Assembly: GCA_030762895.1 (NCBI GenBank)
Contig: CM061063.1
Location: 98,106,210-98,170,209, forward strand
Length of the DNA: 64,000 bases
Source of the DNA: Sophora flavescens
Taxonomy: Eukaryota; Streptophyta; Magnoliopsida; Fabales; Fabaceae
Reading direction: 5' to 3'
This document shows positions 37,712 through 48,832 of the stretch, one piece after another. The notes beneath the pieces are model-generated. The model ran no database searches, had not been told where the DNA came from, and saw only the letters and a program-made list of their open reading frames with translations. The stretch's first letter is position 1; each line of letters opens with the position of its first letter. A program made the translations under genes and the position numbers.

Positions 37712-37937
37712 AAGGTTGCTACTTGCAAAAATCCAATATTGTATGGTATCTCTCCAGTTAGCTGGTTGTAGGATAAATCCCTGAAATCAAGGGAGGACAT
37801 TAAAGCTTTTGATTACTTACAAGACAAGTATATTAAAAAGTCCGACATTCGGTTGGATTACATACAGGACCTGGAAGGCAGTACAGTTGCCTATGTCTTC
37901 AGGAATACTTCCAATCATGCTATTGTTTTTCACATCA
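37712..37937 (-). pseudogene. Captured ERECTA-type LRR exons (first and second of three)
   Basis: Two minus-strand exons. The first, 37937-37866 (72 nt), encodes DVKNNSMIGSIPEDIGNCTA then FQVL. The second, 37780-37712 (69 nt), encodes DLSYNQLTGEIPYNIGFLQV then AT. All junctions are AG/GT (CAAG|, |GTATGTAATC, TTTCAG|, |GTATGTG) in the same phase, as in ERECTA-family genes. The third exon is at 27130-27201. Upstream LRR exons and the kinase domain were not captured, so no receptor can be made. The reading frame is open across all three exons. Confidence 0.9.
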
Positions 37938-38693
37938 CTTGCAACCACAAAAAAAACAGCAGGGGGCAATAATCAAATACCCTTAGGAAATGCACATTTT
38001 TGTGTCAAGAACTAATTCAACTTCAAAACTTAAGTTGTTAGATCTGGTGCTAAAGAGTTGTTTTATCCAACACCAAGACCACATAGAGTTTATCAATATA
38101 ACAAAACTCGAAATTCTAAAAGCTGCATCAAAGAGGCTAAAATAACCCAATAACCAATTTAACCTACAATTTAAGCTGATAGGTGCTGGCTCAAAATAGT
38201 TTTCATCATTAACAGATATGACATATTTCCATTCATCAGTTTTTACTCATCAGAGACGTTATGAAACATTTTAATGTATGATATCTGACCATGCACAAAT
38301 CAAAGATGTGGATTGGAGAGCTAAAGCTATAAAATGTGGAATGGTCATTTAACTGGAACCAAGAGAAAACCAAATCTGAATATGAAGACATGCTATAATA
38401 AAATTGGAAGGATAATGTCCCAATAAATGCACATAGCTTAAACAAAGGACAATAAGATTTATGGCACTATTGAAAAATGCACCACAACTAGCAGAGATAC
38501 CTTCATGTGTAACATGCATTACTTTGTTGATGAAGAAGAATAACAGAAATAATAAGTAAGATTTGAACTTTTATCAATCTGAGGATATAGATAAAGAGAA
38601 ACTACTGTTGATGTGGATCTCTAGTTAGAAATCTAAAGCATTATTCACATACCAATGAGTATTGCTGCAACTACTGTGATCAATTTGACATAA

Positions 38694-40542
38694 TCAAACG
38701 AACTTTTCAACAATATAGTGACACCAATCATCCTTGACTTCGGATAGTTGAGCAGTGGAGTATGTGGAGCATTTGAAGTCAGGGAAGTACTGCGACATAA
38801 AAATTAAATAAATTAAGTTACAATTGCTAAAACATTTGAACAGTCACAGTTAAAAGCTAAGTAAACGACATACCGGCATTGGTATTTTAACTTGGTTCTG
38901 CAAGATAGTTTCCTTCATGAAACGCATGACATAGTACCCACAATCTGTACTGTTGGGTTGTCTTGGGCACTATAAAAAATAAAATAGTAAATCAATATAG
39001 TTTTTTTTATCTAATTGCGTATTAAGTTTTTGCAAATATACCTGTATCTGAATCCATTTAATGTTGGTTGCCTTTAAACGCGGCACCTTAGCTCCGATAT
39101 TTGCGCGATAAACTTGCAAAGCACTAATCACAAAATCAAACAGACTTCATTAAGAAACATATTTTCAATCATCACAAACACACGCATGCTTACTTATCGA
39201 ACAGAATCATAGAAAATCAGAAATATAAAAGCATGCTTACTTATCGAACAGATTCTTTATTTCTGGGCGATCCCTAGGATCAACATTCAAGGGATCCAGA
39301 TAGTAAATAATCTCTTCAACAATATTTATCACGCACAGCACCCAATGATTCCTACAAAAATGTTGAGATAACAAATCCTAAGCACCTCAACTTTTATGTA
39401 ATTCATTATTGTGAATTAAGTCCTATAGGATAAGCGACTCACCCAACATTGAACGGCGCTAAAAACAAGGGCTGATATTCTCTTTCTTTAGTTGCAAACC
39501 GGTCAGCTATATACGTTGCCTGTGAATCCCTCCCGAAGAAGCCGTATGTATTTGTTTGGTGTGGGGACAAGAACAGAAACCTCCTCGTTCTTTCCTTTGG
39601 AAGCAACAATTCTTCATACAAATACCTTCAATTAAAATATAAAAATGGATTACACCAATGACATCAATATTTAAATGGAAAGACTAAAAAAATATTGTAC
39701 ACTTTAAGCCTGATTTAGTACCTGATATATACGGAAATAAAGGAGGCAGATACCCATTCATGATTTACAATTTCTCTTATATTTTCAGTATTGATCATCT
39801 CAATGATATGCTGACCAAAAATATTTTCTTCCATCTCTATGTCCAATTGGTCATCATTTTTCATATTCTTTCGTTCATGTATTTTAAGAAAATTCAAATA
39901 TTCCAGAGAAATTGTAGTTGAACCAGCTGTAGGAGGGTTGGCATCAGAGTTTCCTCCTTTATTTTCTGGGGTTGTAATTGGCTCCTTTGTATATCCAGAC
40001 ACTTTGCCCTTGCCTTTAGATTTTGCAGGTGCCTGAAAATTTTGCATTTCAATATGCCAGTTAGTGATCAACTAATGTAATAAATATATGCCGTATATGA
40101 AAAGGTGGAAAAATGCAATTACATACCATATTAATTACAACCACGAGATCAATTGGCCATGCCACATAAGTACCTATTGCATCTCTTACTGTCATTACAT
40201 CTGCATCATCGATAGGTACCGGCAATGGCGCATCCCCCTCAGTTGCAACATCAACTCCAACTTTCACATGGTTAAGGGGTACTAGTCCAGTGTGAAGTGT
40301 AACACCCGGCTCATTGTATACTTTACCCATACCAACCATACGATAGTTTGGGGTTGATAAATATAGCTGACATGAGTTGACGCCCTAATCCAATGATAGA
40401 TGAATAAGCTGTGAATTAAGGCATCCAATTGAATGTATTTAACTGCGAATGCAATACTAGTTAAAAAAAAAAAGGCATGCATTACCTCTGGAAGCCAGAT
40501 GGCAGATGGCAGACATCCATTTCCCATCCATGCTTTCCCGAT
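38694..40542 (-). CDS. CACTA TNP1-like / Ulp1-type cysteine protease gene, N-terminus missing
   Basis: Eight phase-consistent exons: 40542-40486, 40384-40127, 40032-39722, 39625-39443, 39351-39241, 39123-39042, 38969-38874 and 38789-38694 (stop TGA). Exon 2 has the TNP1/En-Spm transposase pattern (VKVGVDVATEGDAPLPVP, then DAIGTYVAWPIDL). Exons 5-7 form a C48 Ulp1-like catalytic core: His in NHWVLCV, Asp in YYLDPLNVD, Gln in QIQCPRQ and Cys in DCGYYVMRF. Ulp1 relatives cleave SUMO-type conjugates; the target of transposon versions is unknown. No stop or frameshift is seen in these exons. Earlier exons are missing where the LINE fragment begins. Confidence 0.85.
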
Positions 40543-40844
40543 CTACAAAAATATTTATTAAACATATTTACTTTGAGTTTAGAGTGGTTGATGTCTACAT
40601 GCAATGTATACATATTAAAGGAATGAAAGGAATGAAAACTTTTACCGTTTTTCCGCATGGCAAATTGAGTGTGGACAGGGGCTGTGTATTAGTGGGGAAG
40701 CATCAAAAGGGAAAGATGGGAGAGAGGGGGGGTATTCAGTTGGGTAAAGGAAAGGATCAGTGTAGCATTTTCAGGTCCATTGAAGAACCTGTTGTATCTT
40801 TTATGTTCAAGGAGAGGATTGTGAAACAAGAAGAAAACTATTGA

Positions 40845-41790
40845 TTTCAGTAATCTAGAATCAAATGGTTCATGATGGGAGACTGAAAGTTTTTTCATCA
40901 ATCAGCCATCATAAAGAGGAGAACAAATAGAATTTATGCTCCACTAGGTCCTGATGACAATTGGATCTATGAAGATTTGCAATTACAGAACTTAGTTTCA
41001 GATTTCTTTAAGGATCTATATCAAAGTACTAGTATGGGAAATGTCAGTTTTCCAACCTTATCTGCCTTTCCTAATATAAAAGAAAAAGACAGGGATTTCC
41101 TTGAAAATCTTGTCTCACTTGATGAGATAAAAAGAGCTCTCTTTAGTATGAAAAACTTTAAACCCCCTGGCCTTGATGGTTTTCATCCCAACTCTTTTAA
41201 ATCTCAATGGAATGTTGTTGGTAAATATATATATTCCTGTTAACTCTGATTCCTTAAAAGAAAGATATATCTTGTGTTAATCAATTAAGACATGTAGCTT
41301 TGTGTAATGTAAGTTATAAGATCATTACCAAAGTGATAGCTCATAGGCTAATAACTATTATGCCTTACATTGTAAATAATACTCAAAGTAGTTTCGTACC
41401 AGGAAGCAAATTTGTAGCTGAGTTTTGCTGATGACCTAATCTTTGTAGCTGAAGCAAATTTGAACCAGACTCAAATGATTTTAAATGTATTTGAGGAATT
41501 CTGTAACAGCTCAGGGCAGAGAGTGAATCTATCCAAGTCTAAAGTCTTCTTCTCTAGTAACAATAATCCTGACTTGGCTACTGACTTAAGTAGGACTCTA
41601 CGGATTGAGAAGACTCAAGATCTGGGTACTTATTTAGGAGCACCTCTGTTGCATCAGAGATCTTCAAGAAATGTCTATGCGTATGTTCTGGAGAAAATGA
41701 AAAAGAAACTATCAGAAGCAGCAAAAATGATTGAATCTAAAATGACTAAGCATAAACACATGCTCAAAAAATGACTAAGCATAAACACAT
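40845..41790 (+). pseudogene. LINE (L1-type) reverse transcriptase fragment
   Basis: Broken plus-strand frames match a non-LTR retrotransposon ORF2. The pre-RT linker comes first (RIKWFMMGD, then KFFHQSAIIKRRTNRI). The RT start (NFKPPGLDGFHPNSFKSQW), a SYKIITKVIAHRL and SSFVPG block and the FADDLIFVAEAN active-site region follow. The later block GQRVNLSKSKVFFSS and GTYLGAPL is also present. A stop replaces a codon before KFF, and the middle of RT is deleted at about 41428. Nothing upstream (endonuclease) or downstream (RNase H) is visible. It lies inside the CACTA, head-to-head with the Ulp1-like gene. Confidence 0.87.
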
Positions 41791-41799
41791 GCTCAAAAA
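41742..41799 (+). repeat. 29-bp tandem duplication
   Basis: Two perfect copies of a 29-bp unit starting ATGACTAAGCATAAACACAT at the 3' edge of the LINE fragment. It is probably a local slippage or repair duplication. Confidence 0.85.
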
Positions 41800-42999
41800 A
41801 TGTATGAAGTGAAATCAGAAGCAGCAAAAACAGCAACAATAAAGAAAATGTCCTATGAATTGACACTTGGAAGACCTTAATCCTGTCAGAATCTGCTAGA
41901 GCTTTGAGGCTTTTCAGTTAATTAAGAATTTCCTAATGAAAAGAGGTCCTGTGAATATATGAGTGTGCTTGAAAAGAGTGAAAATGGAAGAAAATCAACG
42001 AGTAATTTGCGTATGTCTTTAGATACATCTCTCATTTTCAATTCTTCATTTTCTAGCTTCTCATGTTCATCCAATCCACTCATACCAAGAACACCCTATA
42101 AGTTTATCACAGTATTAAAAGTATTCCATCAAATAGCAGGATACAACATGATTTTACCGACTATTGGAAAGAGATAATAGCTGATTGTACAGCCAATAAT
42201 AAGTATGCATATCTCGTTCCTTCTTGATTTTAGTCATGTCTAATGTAAAAATCAATAACCTTCATTTTAGTTGAGTATACCGAATCAAGTAAATTCATTT
42301 GAAAAAAGTGCTCCTGGGAATCATCTTCATTCTTCATGAAAAAGAAATCAGCATTTCAATTGAAACCACTTAAAAAATTTGTCATGCAGATTGCATACAG
42401 TATCACATTTTGCTAAAGAAATATTGTACAATACTACAAAATGTTTACCAGCTACCACATTATGTGTAAATACTAAATAGCAGAAACTTGTTGCTTATTT
42501 CTGAGTTGCATGGAAGCAGTCCAAAACACAAAGAGTGATAAGGCATTATTGTAATCCAAATTCATAAAAGCATAAATAGATACATACGGTGAGCTACAAT
42601 AACTAAGATTCAGGAAATTTTCTCAACAAGCAGAGGTTCAGTAAGACAGATAAAAAAACCAAGAGTAATGTCATAATAAGCATCCTTTCCAACAAGGGAG
42701 AAAAAAGAGAAACAAGGGGACTTACCAAACAGTAAAGAGGAAAAGGCGATGGAAGAGGGAAGGGCTTGAACGGGCGGTGACGGCTGGAGGATGGTCAACA
42801 ACAGCAGCGGCGGCAGCGGGATGGTCGACAACACCAGTGGTGACGGTGGCAAATAAGGGTTCCCGCGATGGCAACGAGCTACAGTAGGGTTGGGGCTGTG
42901 TGTGTCGAGTGGAATGAAGAGAGCAAGAAAAAAGAGGGAATAAAACCAAGTTCCCGCGTTTAATTTGCTGTTCTGATGAAAAGGTGAACCTTATCACCT
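41800..42999. other. CACTA interior without recognised gene
   Basis: This AT-rich stretch is followed by a GC-richer, GGC/GAC-repeating patch (42740-42900) close to the right subterminal array. By position it could be the promoter and leader of the element's minus-strand gene. No conserved frame is evident. Confidence 0.4.
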
Positions 43000-43205
43000 A
43001 AGATAGCATTTCCGTGTGGAACCGCTATCTTTTCCTAAGTGGCACTTTTAATAGCGGTTCCACATGGAAACGCTATCTTAGGTGATACCTAAGATAGCGT
43101 TTTCTAAAGGAAACGCTATTAAAAGTCCCCCCATCACTTTTAATAGCATTTCCACACGGAAATGCTATAAAAGGTGCGTTATTAAAAGTCTAATATGTTG
43201 TAGTG
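43000..43205. repeat. CACTA right terminal and subterminal repeats
   Basis: Multiple inverted copies of TAAGATAGCGTTTCC or GGAAACGCTATCTTA and variants (TAATAGCGGTTCC) precede the terminal AGTCTAATATGTTGTAGTG. This mirrors the left end. Confidence 0.8.
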
Positions 43206-45868
43206 TTTTCAACTTTCCCAACCTAGAAAAATTTGTTGAGGTCGAAACCTAACTTTCATAATCTAAGTATGTTGTTGTTTGATTTGATTTATTTTGGTTG
43301 CAATTCGTTTGAAGGAAACATTCAAGTTAGTTTGACCTAAGTTGACGGAGGAGAATCGGACCGGGATAGGGAGATTACTTGAATCTGCTAGTTTGAATCT
43401 TCAAAAGGTAAGGGGAGTATGCCTGAGGAGTTTAAGATAATCACATGCCTATTGTTGGAGTCGTTTGTTAATTTTCTGTAGAAATATTTTATGATATTAC
43501 ATTGCTAATTGCTGGATTGATTAGATACTTACCTGAGTAATTGAGTTTATGTGATATGTGGATTTACATGATTATAATTATTTGGTTATATTATAATTGT
43601 GATGCATATCATGAATTGATATATGTCATGCTATTATGTGATTGAAATTTATCTGCTGCTGAGTGTTGGACTGAGAAACCTGATATTGGTCAGTGTTTAA
43701 AAATTTATTTGAGGATAAAAGCTTAATAATCTTGGATAATTAATCAGAGTGACTAATTTGGGTAATTTTGAGAAAAGTGGAAAACAAATGTTATTTTAAT
43801 AATATTTTGTGGAAAACTGTGTCAATAGGTGATAGTAAGGGCGAAAATGTGAAATTTTTCACAGGCTCTAATTTTCCAAAATAAATTCAATATTATTATA
43901 AAATGTTATATAAAGTGATTAAGTTCCGAAAGTAATGTAATATAGCCGTCAGAACAATTACTAATGATAGAAAAGTCATTTAAGTTACAAAAAGATCTTT
44001 ATAAGAAATTTTGAGAAAGTGATTTTATGTTATTATTATAAAATTTTATTTAGAAAGGACTTTTTAAAAGTTGACATTTATTGAGAACCATTTTCAAATG
44101 CAGTGATCGAAAGAAAAGAATTTATCAACGATTTTCATGTTTTATCAACGTTTTAACAGAAAAGGATTTTTGTAAGATAAATTTTATTCAGTGAAATTAT
44201 TCCGTTAAACTTGGATAAGTTTTAGGAGGTTTGGTTTTGTATTTGTTTTTCACTGGGCAAAATGTTTTACAAAGGATAAACGAACCTAGGAACCGAGACG
44301 TGGGGGTTCTAGTGTTCGGTGGACACGTAGATCAGGGATCTGTGTCATTGGACTGATTGTCCTGTAATGGTTTTGTGGACTGTGTGTCCGAAATTTGATG
44401 TGGAAAATGTGAGTTCCATATCCGCGAGCCTAAGACTGGTGCATCAGTTTAGGGCTTTGCGATTGAGCACTCGGACAGTGTGTCCTGTGTTGAGTTTAAA
44501 ACATTTGGACGGTGTGTCCTATGTTTGTTTAAAGTGAAAGGTCTTAATATAAAATTAAGCATGGTCGTGAGCTTTGGGCTTCGACAAGGAAATATTATTG
44601 TGACAAAGAAAACAAGACGAGAATAAAAGTTTTTCTCATGCATTTTTGGTAGACGTGCCATGTGTTATGATCATTGAGTCCTGGGTGGATCAATGTGTCT
44701 TTGATAGACTATGTTTCCATTTGATCATTGGATTCTGAGTGAGTCAATGTATCTTTATTGGACTTTGTTTCCAATTTTATGCGATGACTATTAAGGTTCA
44801 GAGTGATGCAATAGGTTATGGACAATAAACTCCATTTATCGCAGTAACTATTGTGTTATGTGTGGACCAATGAGTTACCATATGTATGACTACAACAATA
44901 GTTGGATAGTTGTCATAAGGGGACGTATGATTAAGCTACAATAGCTGTTTGGGTGGCTATCATACGAGGTCGGATAATACTTGTGCATAGCTGCAATAGC
45001 TGTTTGAGTGGTTACTGCACAAGTGACTCCGTACATGACTACAATACTTGTTTGAGTGGTTATGTATCTGTGTACAACTGCAATAGCTGTTTGAGTGGTT
45101 GCCACAGAGGGGTCGTGTGAACAGTTGCAATAGCTGTTTGAGAAATGGTCACATGAGGTTGAGGTGGATAATCCGACAATGTAACTCTGTACATAACTGC
45201 AATAGCTATTTGAGTGGTTATATATCTGTGTACAACTGCAATAGCTGTTTGAGTGGTTGTCACAGAAAATCATGTGAACAGTTGCAATAGCTGTTTGAGC
45301 AATGGTCACATGAGATTGAGATGAACGTGTTTCTAAGCCTAATCCGCTCATTTGAAAGAAGTTGGGATCTCCGGAGATTAGATATCAAAATAGAGCCTGG
45401 ATATTGGAGTGTCATGCATTTTGATAAAATACCGATGACTGTCGGGTATGAAACCCTTTTGATAAAGTTATTCTACTATTTAGATAATTTGTGTATGCTG
45501 TGAATACATGGTATATGCTGTTTGTGTGTCGTGCATGGAGTTGTCTTATCAAAACTCGTATAATGGTAACTCACCTTTGCATATTTGTTTGTTGTTTCCT
45601 CTACTGTGTGTATATATATATATGAGTACAGATGAAATCTGATGAGACGAACCTGTCGTATTTAAGGATCAGATCCTTGATCTGTGTGAATGCCGACAAT
45701 GGTGAGGCTTGGGTGACCAACACAGGAGCCAGGAATGCTGCTTACACCGGACTAGTTTGTATCGTTGAGGGTAATAATTCCGGACCTATATCACGTACGT
45801 ACCAGACTTTGATGGTGGAGATACCTTTACCATCTCTCTGGTTATTTACCGGTTTTCTCGTAGATCAG
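43206..45868 (+). mobile_element. LTR L2, middle part
   Basis: It resumes after the CACTA. The acceptor-like TTTGAAG at about 43313 ends the LTR intron that the CACTA hit. The donor-like CAAAAG|GTAAGGGG is at 43408. The stretch closely follows 1280-3590 of the first LTR, including the minisatellite at 44935-45315, then diverges after 45580 into the LTR small ORF. Confidence 0.85.
44935..45315 (+). repeat. LTR minisatellite, CAATAGCTGTTTGAGTGG units
   Basis: The same unit family as 2938-3330 with a different copy order and number, so the arrays have evolved since the two LTRs separated. Confidence 0.85.
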
Positions 45869-47251
45869 TGGTCGCGCTGTCGCGCATGCGCCAAAAAGAA
45901 CGAGCGGGTTTTAAAACTGTAGTGTAGGGCGACAACTCGAATGTCGTCTCACAAGGACTCTTAAAGTGTTATTTATCCCAAAAATCATTTTTTTGGGGGT
46001 TGGATTGGGATGCAAATAAGAAAACAAAGTAATAACAGAGCAATAAAACCAGGCAGTTCAAAGAGGTTATCAAATAGCCAAAAACGATTAATCTACTGTT
46101 CTTGATTTCACAACTATCATTGGTTCATGTAATCCTAAGCCCTAAGCAGATTCTATTCCCCTTTCAGTTGTAGTAACAATTAACAAACGAAATCGCTACT
46201 ACGGATATATGTTCCTATTCCCGAATTAAACAAACGGGGTTAAGCCCTAATGAACTAAACGAACATGAATGAACACACGCGAATTAAACAAACGCGATTA
46301 AGTATAGGAACATAACATCACTGAAATGAATCAACACAACACTAAACACTCCTGAATTAAACAAACAGAAATGTATAACATGGCATTGAAAAGGGAAAAA
46401 ACATACAAAACAGAGATTACAAAACCTCAAGTACGGTGGAAATCAATTACAATAGATTAATCTATGAAATTTAGTTCTCCATGAAAACGAAATACACACA
46501 GAAAAATATGTAAACAGAACAATGGAGAAGCAAAAGTCTTTTCAATCTGCCCAGAACAGCCTTTTATACTTCTTCAGAAATTTAGCCCACTCGCGAGGCG
46601 AGCCCTAATTCGCGAGGCGAATATCATGAAGAGTCAGCAATGTTTGGTCTTCTCGCGGGGCGAAGAACTGAAGAGTCTTCTTATTACGCCCGTTATGAAC
46701 ATCAGGGGCCAACCGTGATGCTTTCTGACTTCCATTATCGCGAGGCGAAGAAGTGATTCGCGAGCGACCCCGAGAGCTTGCATATTTCTGGAACAGTCAT
46801 CCTTCAGTGTCGCGAGGCGAGGTGCTGTTCGCGGGGCGAACCAGAGAGGATGTCATTTTCACTATTCTGCTGGCTTTCAGGTTCGCGAGGCGAGAAAAAC
46901 TCTCGCGAGGCGAATCCTCTGTTTCTTTATTCTCTCAACTTCTACTTAACCTGAAAACGAAGAAATAGCTATAAGCGCATTATTTGACTCAAAACTGGCT
47001 AAATTAACCTAAAACTACCTTAGAGACTCAAAACCTTGCTTGAGGACAATCTAATCTAATTTGGGTGAAAATAGGATATAATCTGCACAAAACCCTGGTC
47101 ATACTAGCCATAAAACTAGATGAGCCAGAGGCTTATCAACCAGGAACTGTTAAGTTCTGATACTTCCATAGTTCCTGAAGTAGAGATATCCTCACCGGAT
47201 ATCCCGATAGGAAGGGAAAACCAGGGTGGTCTTCCCAACCGTGATTACTAG
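45632..47251 (+). pseudogene. LTR-borne small ORF, split by an insertion
   Basis: The ATG at 45632 directly follows an acceptor-like site (a T/C-rich run, then GAGTACAG|ATG). Seventy-nine codons run to 45868. After the 45869-47138 insertion and its duplicated target, the same frame continues from 47144 for 35 codons to TAG at 47249-47251. It shares GAxxAxYxGxV (here TGARNAAYTGLV), G-P-I-x-R and LPxxW with the ORFs at 14662 and 48833, and its tail is acidic (EVEISSPD). That the frame stays open on both sides of a later insertion argues it was coding before the insertion. Function is unknown. Confidence 0.55.
45869..47138. mobile_element. 1270-bp TG...CA insertion with CGCGAGGCGA repeats
   Basis: The block begins TGGTCGCGCTGTCGCGCATG and ends GAGGCTTATCA. 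Flanks ATCAG (45864-45868) and ACCAG (47139-47143) look like a 5-bp duplication with one mismatch. The TG/CA ends and lack of internal coding fit a solo LTR; orientation is unclear (the minus strand starts TGATAAGCCTC). Between 46590 and 46920 there are about eight copies of TCGCGAGGCGA or TCGCGGGGCGA variants. The element family is not recognised. Confidence 0.6.
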
Positions 47252-47656
47252 TATTGACCAGCTGTAGGACTTTTGGTATCTTATGGAGTAGTGGAATTTT
47301 GTTAGTCTGAATGTTTCGATATTGAGAGTCATTCTTTTGAGTTGTGATTCTAGATTACCGCTACGGTACAATTACGTCTTTATCTTCTTATGTTAAGACT
47401 TTGGGAGATGACCTGTTATGTGAAGGTCTAAGTGTAAATCTCTTATGATACCTATATATGTTATATAGTTGTATATTATGTTAATGGAGTTGGATTGTAT
47501 GCGGAGTAAAAGAAAACGAAAAAAAATTTATCACCAATTTCGAATGGGACAAGTAACTAGAAAATTATATTTTCTGAAAGCAACCAACAACATTTTATTG
47601 AGAGTATTTTTGCAACAAGTTACTTAAATGTGATACCCTGAAAATGGGGTGTCGCA
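47139..47656 (+). mobile_element. LTR L2, 3' end
   Basis: It contains the end of the small ORF (to 47251) and a worn 3' segment homologous to other LTR ends. It terminates GGGGTGTCGCA at 47656, followed by the duplication CTCAA. Confidence 0.8.
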
Positions 47657-48368
47657 CTCAATAATTAACAGATTTTGAACTTTCTGTACATGTTTCGATT
47701 TTGAATTTATTTGACGATTGGATAAGTTGCTTCTGAGTTAAAAAATATTTTTAGAGTATTAACATATTATATAACGACCTAGAAATTATTTAGAATTTAA
47801 TTTCTTAACCTTGGAGATATTTTTAAAATTTCATGGAAGTTATTGTTACACATGCTTGTTCATGTTGTTGATGTTGTTTTCGGTAGATGTTCATGTTAGA
47901 ACTCTTGTTTATTATGATATAAGTTGTAGGATGTGAATATGTGCGTATGTTCATTTTATATTAATTTACATCTTGGAAAGTATCGATGAAATTATGATAT
48001 ATAGATTGGAATAGTTGTGAAATTGTTCCTTGTTGGGTAGGTTCATATATTATGTGAGAATACAATAAGTGAAATGTCTAATGCGAGATTAATGTGCTAA
48101 ACTGCTTATGATATTTTATATACACAAAATATTGAGTAATAAATGAGTTGGTTATGATATTGAGTAATGCTAAATATGATATATGTTGAGTATGAGATTG
48201 CTAAATTTGCTCGTGTGTAATGAATGATCAAGGTATGTGGTTGAAAACATTTTTTTAAAAGAGCACTATGTGAAATGAATTGACAAGTTTTGAAACATGA
48301 ATCTTTGGGTAGGAGAACCGAGGAGCGGTAGGCTCCGGTATATAAATATCATCCTCGGGGATGAGGGG
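47657..48368 (+). mobile_element. LTR L1, middle part
   Basis: AT-rich non-coding sequence continues L1 between the two nested LTRs. It ends in GATGAGGGG; AGGGG is duplicated at 52822-52826. Confidence 0.55.
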
Positions 48369-48550
48369 TGTGACACCCTAAACCCGGCATCACATGGTTA
48401 CCCAATTGTGGAAATATTTCTGATTGACAATGCTAGTTACTTTCGAAAAGTATCATTTGCTCGATGGATGAGTACACTAAAAATGGTAGTTTTATTTTTA
48501 GAGGAATGAAACAAGATAAAGGTGATGAACACTCGGAACATGAATTGAAG

Positions 48551-48555
<5 letters not shown>

Positions 48556-48622
<67 letters not shown>
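48556..48622. repeat. (AT)33 microsatellite
   Basis: An uninterrupted AT dinucleotide run of about 67 bp inside the solo LTR. The Tyr-Ile repeat frames across it are artefacts. Confidence 0.97.
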
Positions 48623-48623
<1 letters not shown>

Positions 48624-48832
48624 CATGTCCCAATGAAAGCCAAGTTCCAGCACATAAGTTACGGCCTTATCAATGGCCATTGCAACAGAATTATACATCT
48701 AGAAGATACAACTTAAAAGAGAGTAAGTAAAGACACAGGGAAAGAGGGTCCGGAACCACATCCAAAAAGATAACTCTAAAAAGTCAGATGACGAAAGACT
48801 ATCCATAAAACGCTCCGAACTGGTTACTGACA

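Larger units (their letters stand above)
26503..43205. mobile_element. CACTA (En/Spm) DNA transposon carrying captured host exons
   Basis: The left end is CACTACAACAGATTAGACTT and the right end, reverse-complemented, is CACTACAACATATTAGACTT. A 3-bp duplication TTT (26500-26502 and 43206-43208) matches the CACTA class. Subterminal arrays of GATAGCGTTTCC-type motifs line both ends. Without the nested retrotransposon (27307-37699) it is about 6.3 kb. It encodes a TNP1/Ulp1-like protein on the minus strand, but I see no TNP2/TnpD transposase, so it would need one in trans. Its cargo is three exons of an ERECTA-type gene plus a LINE fragment. Confidence 0.92.

Noticed and set aside
48433..48730. 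Several Tyr-Ile repeat frames
   Set aside because: They are translations of the (AT)33 microsatellite.
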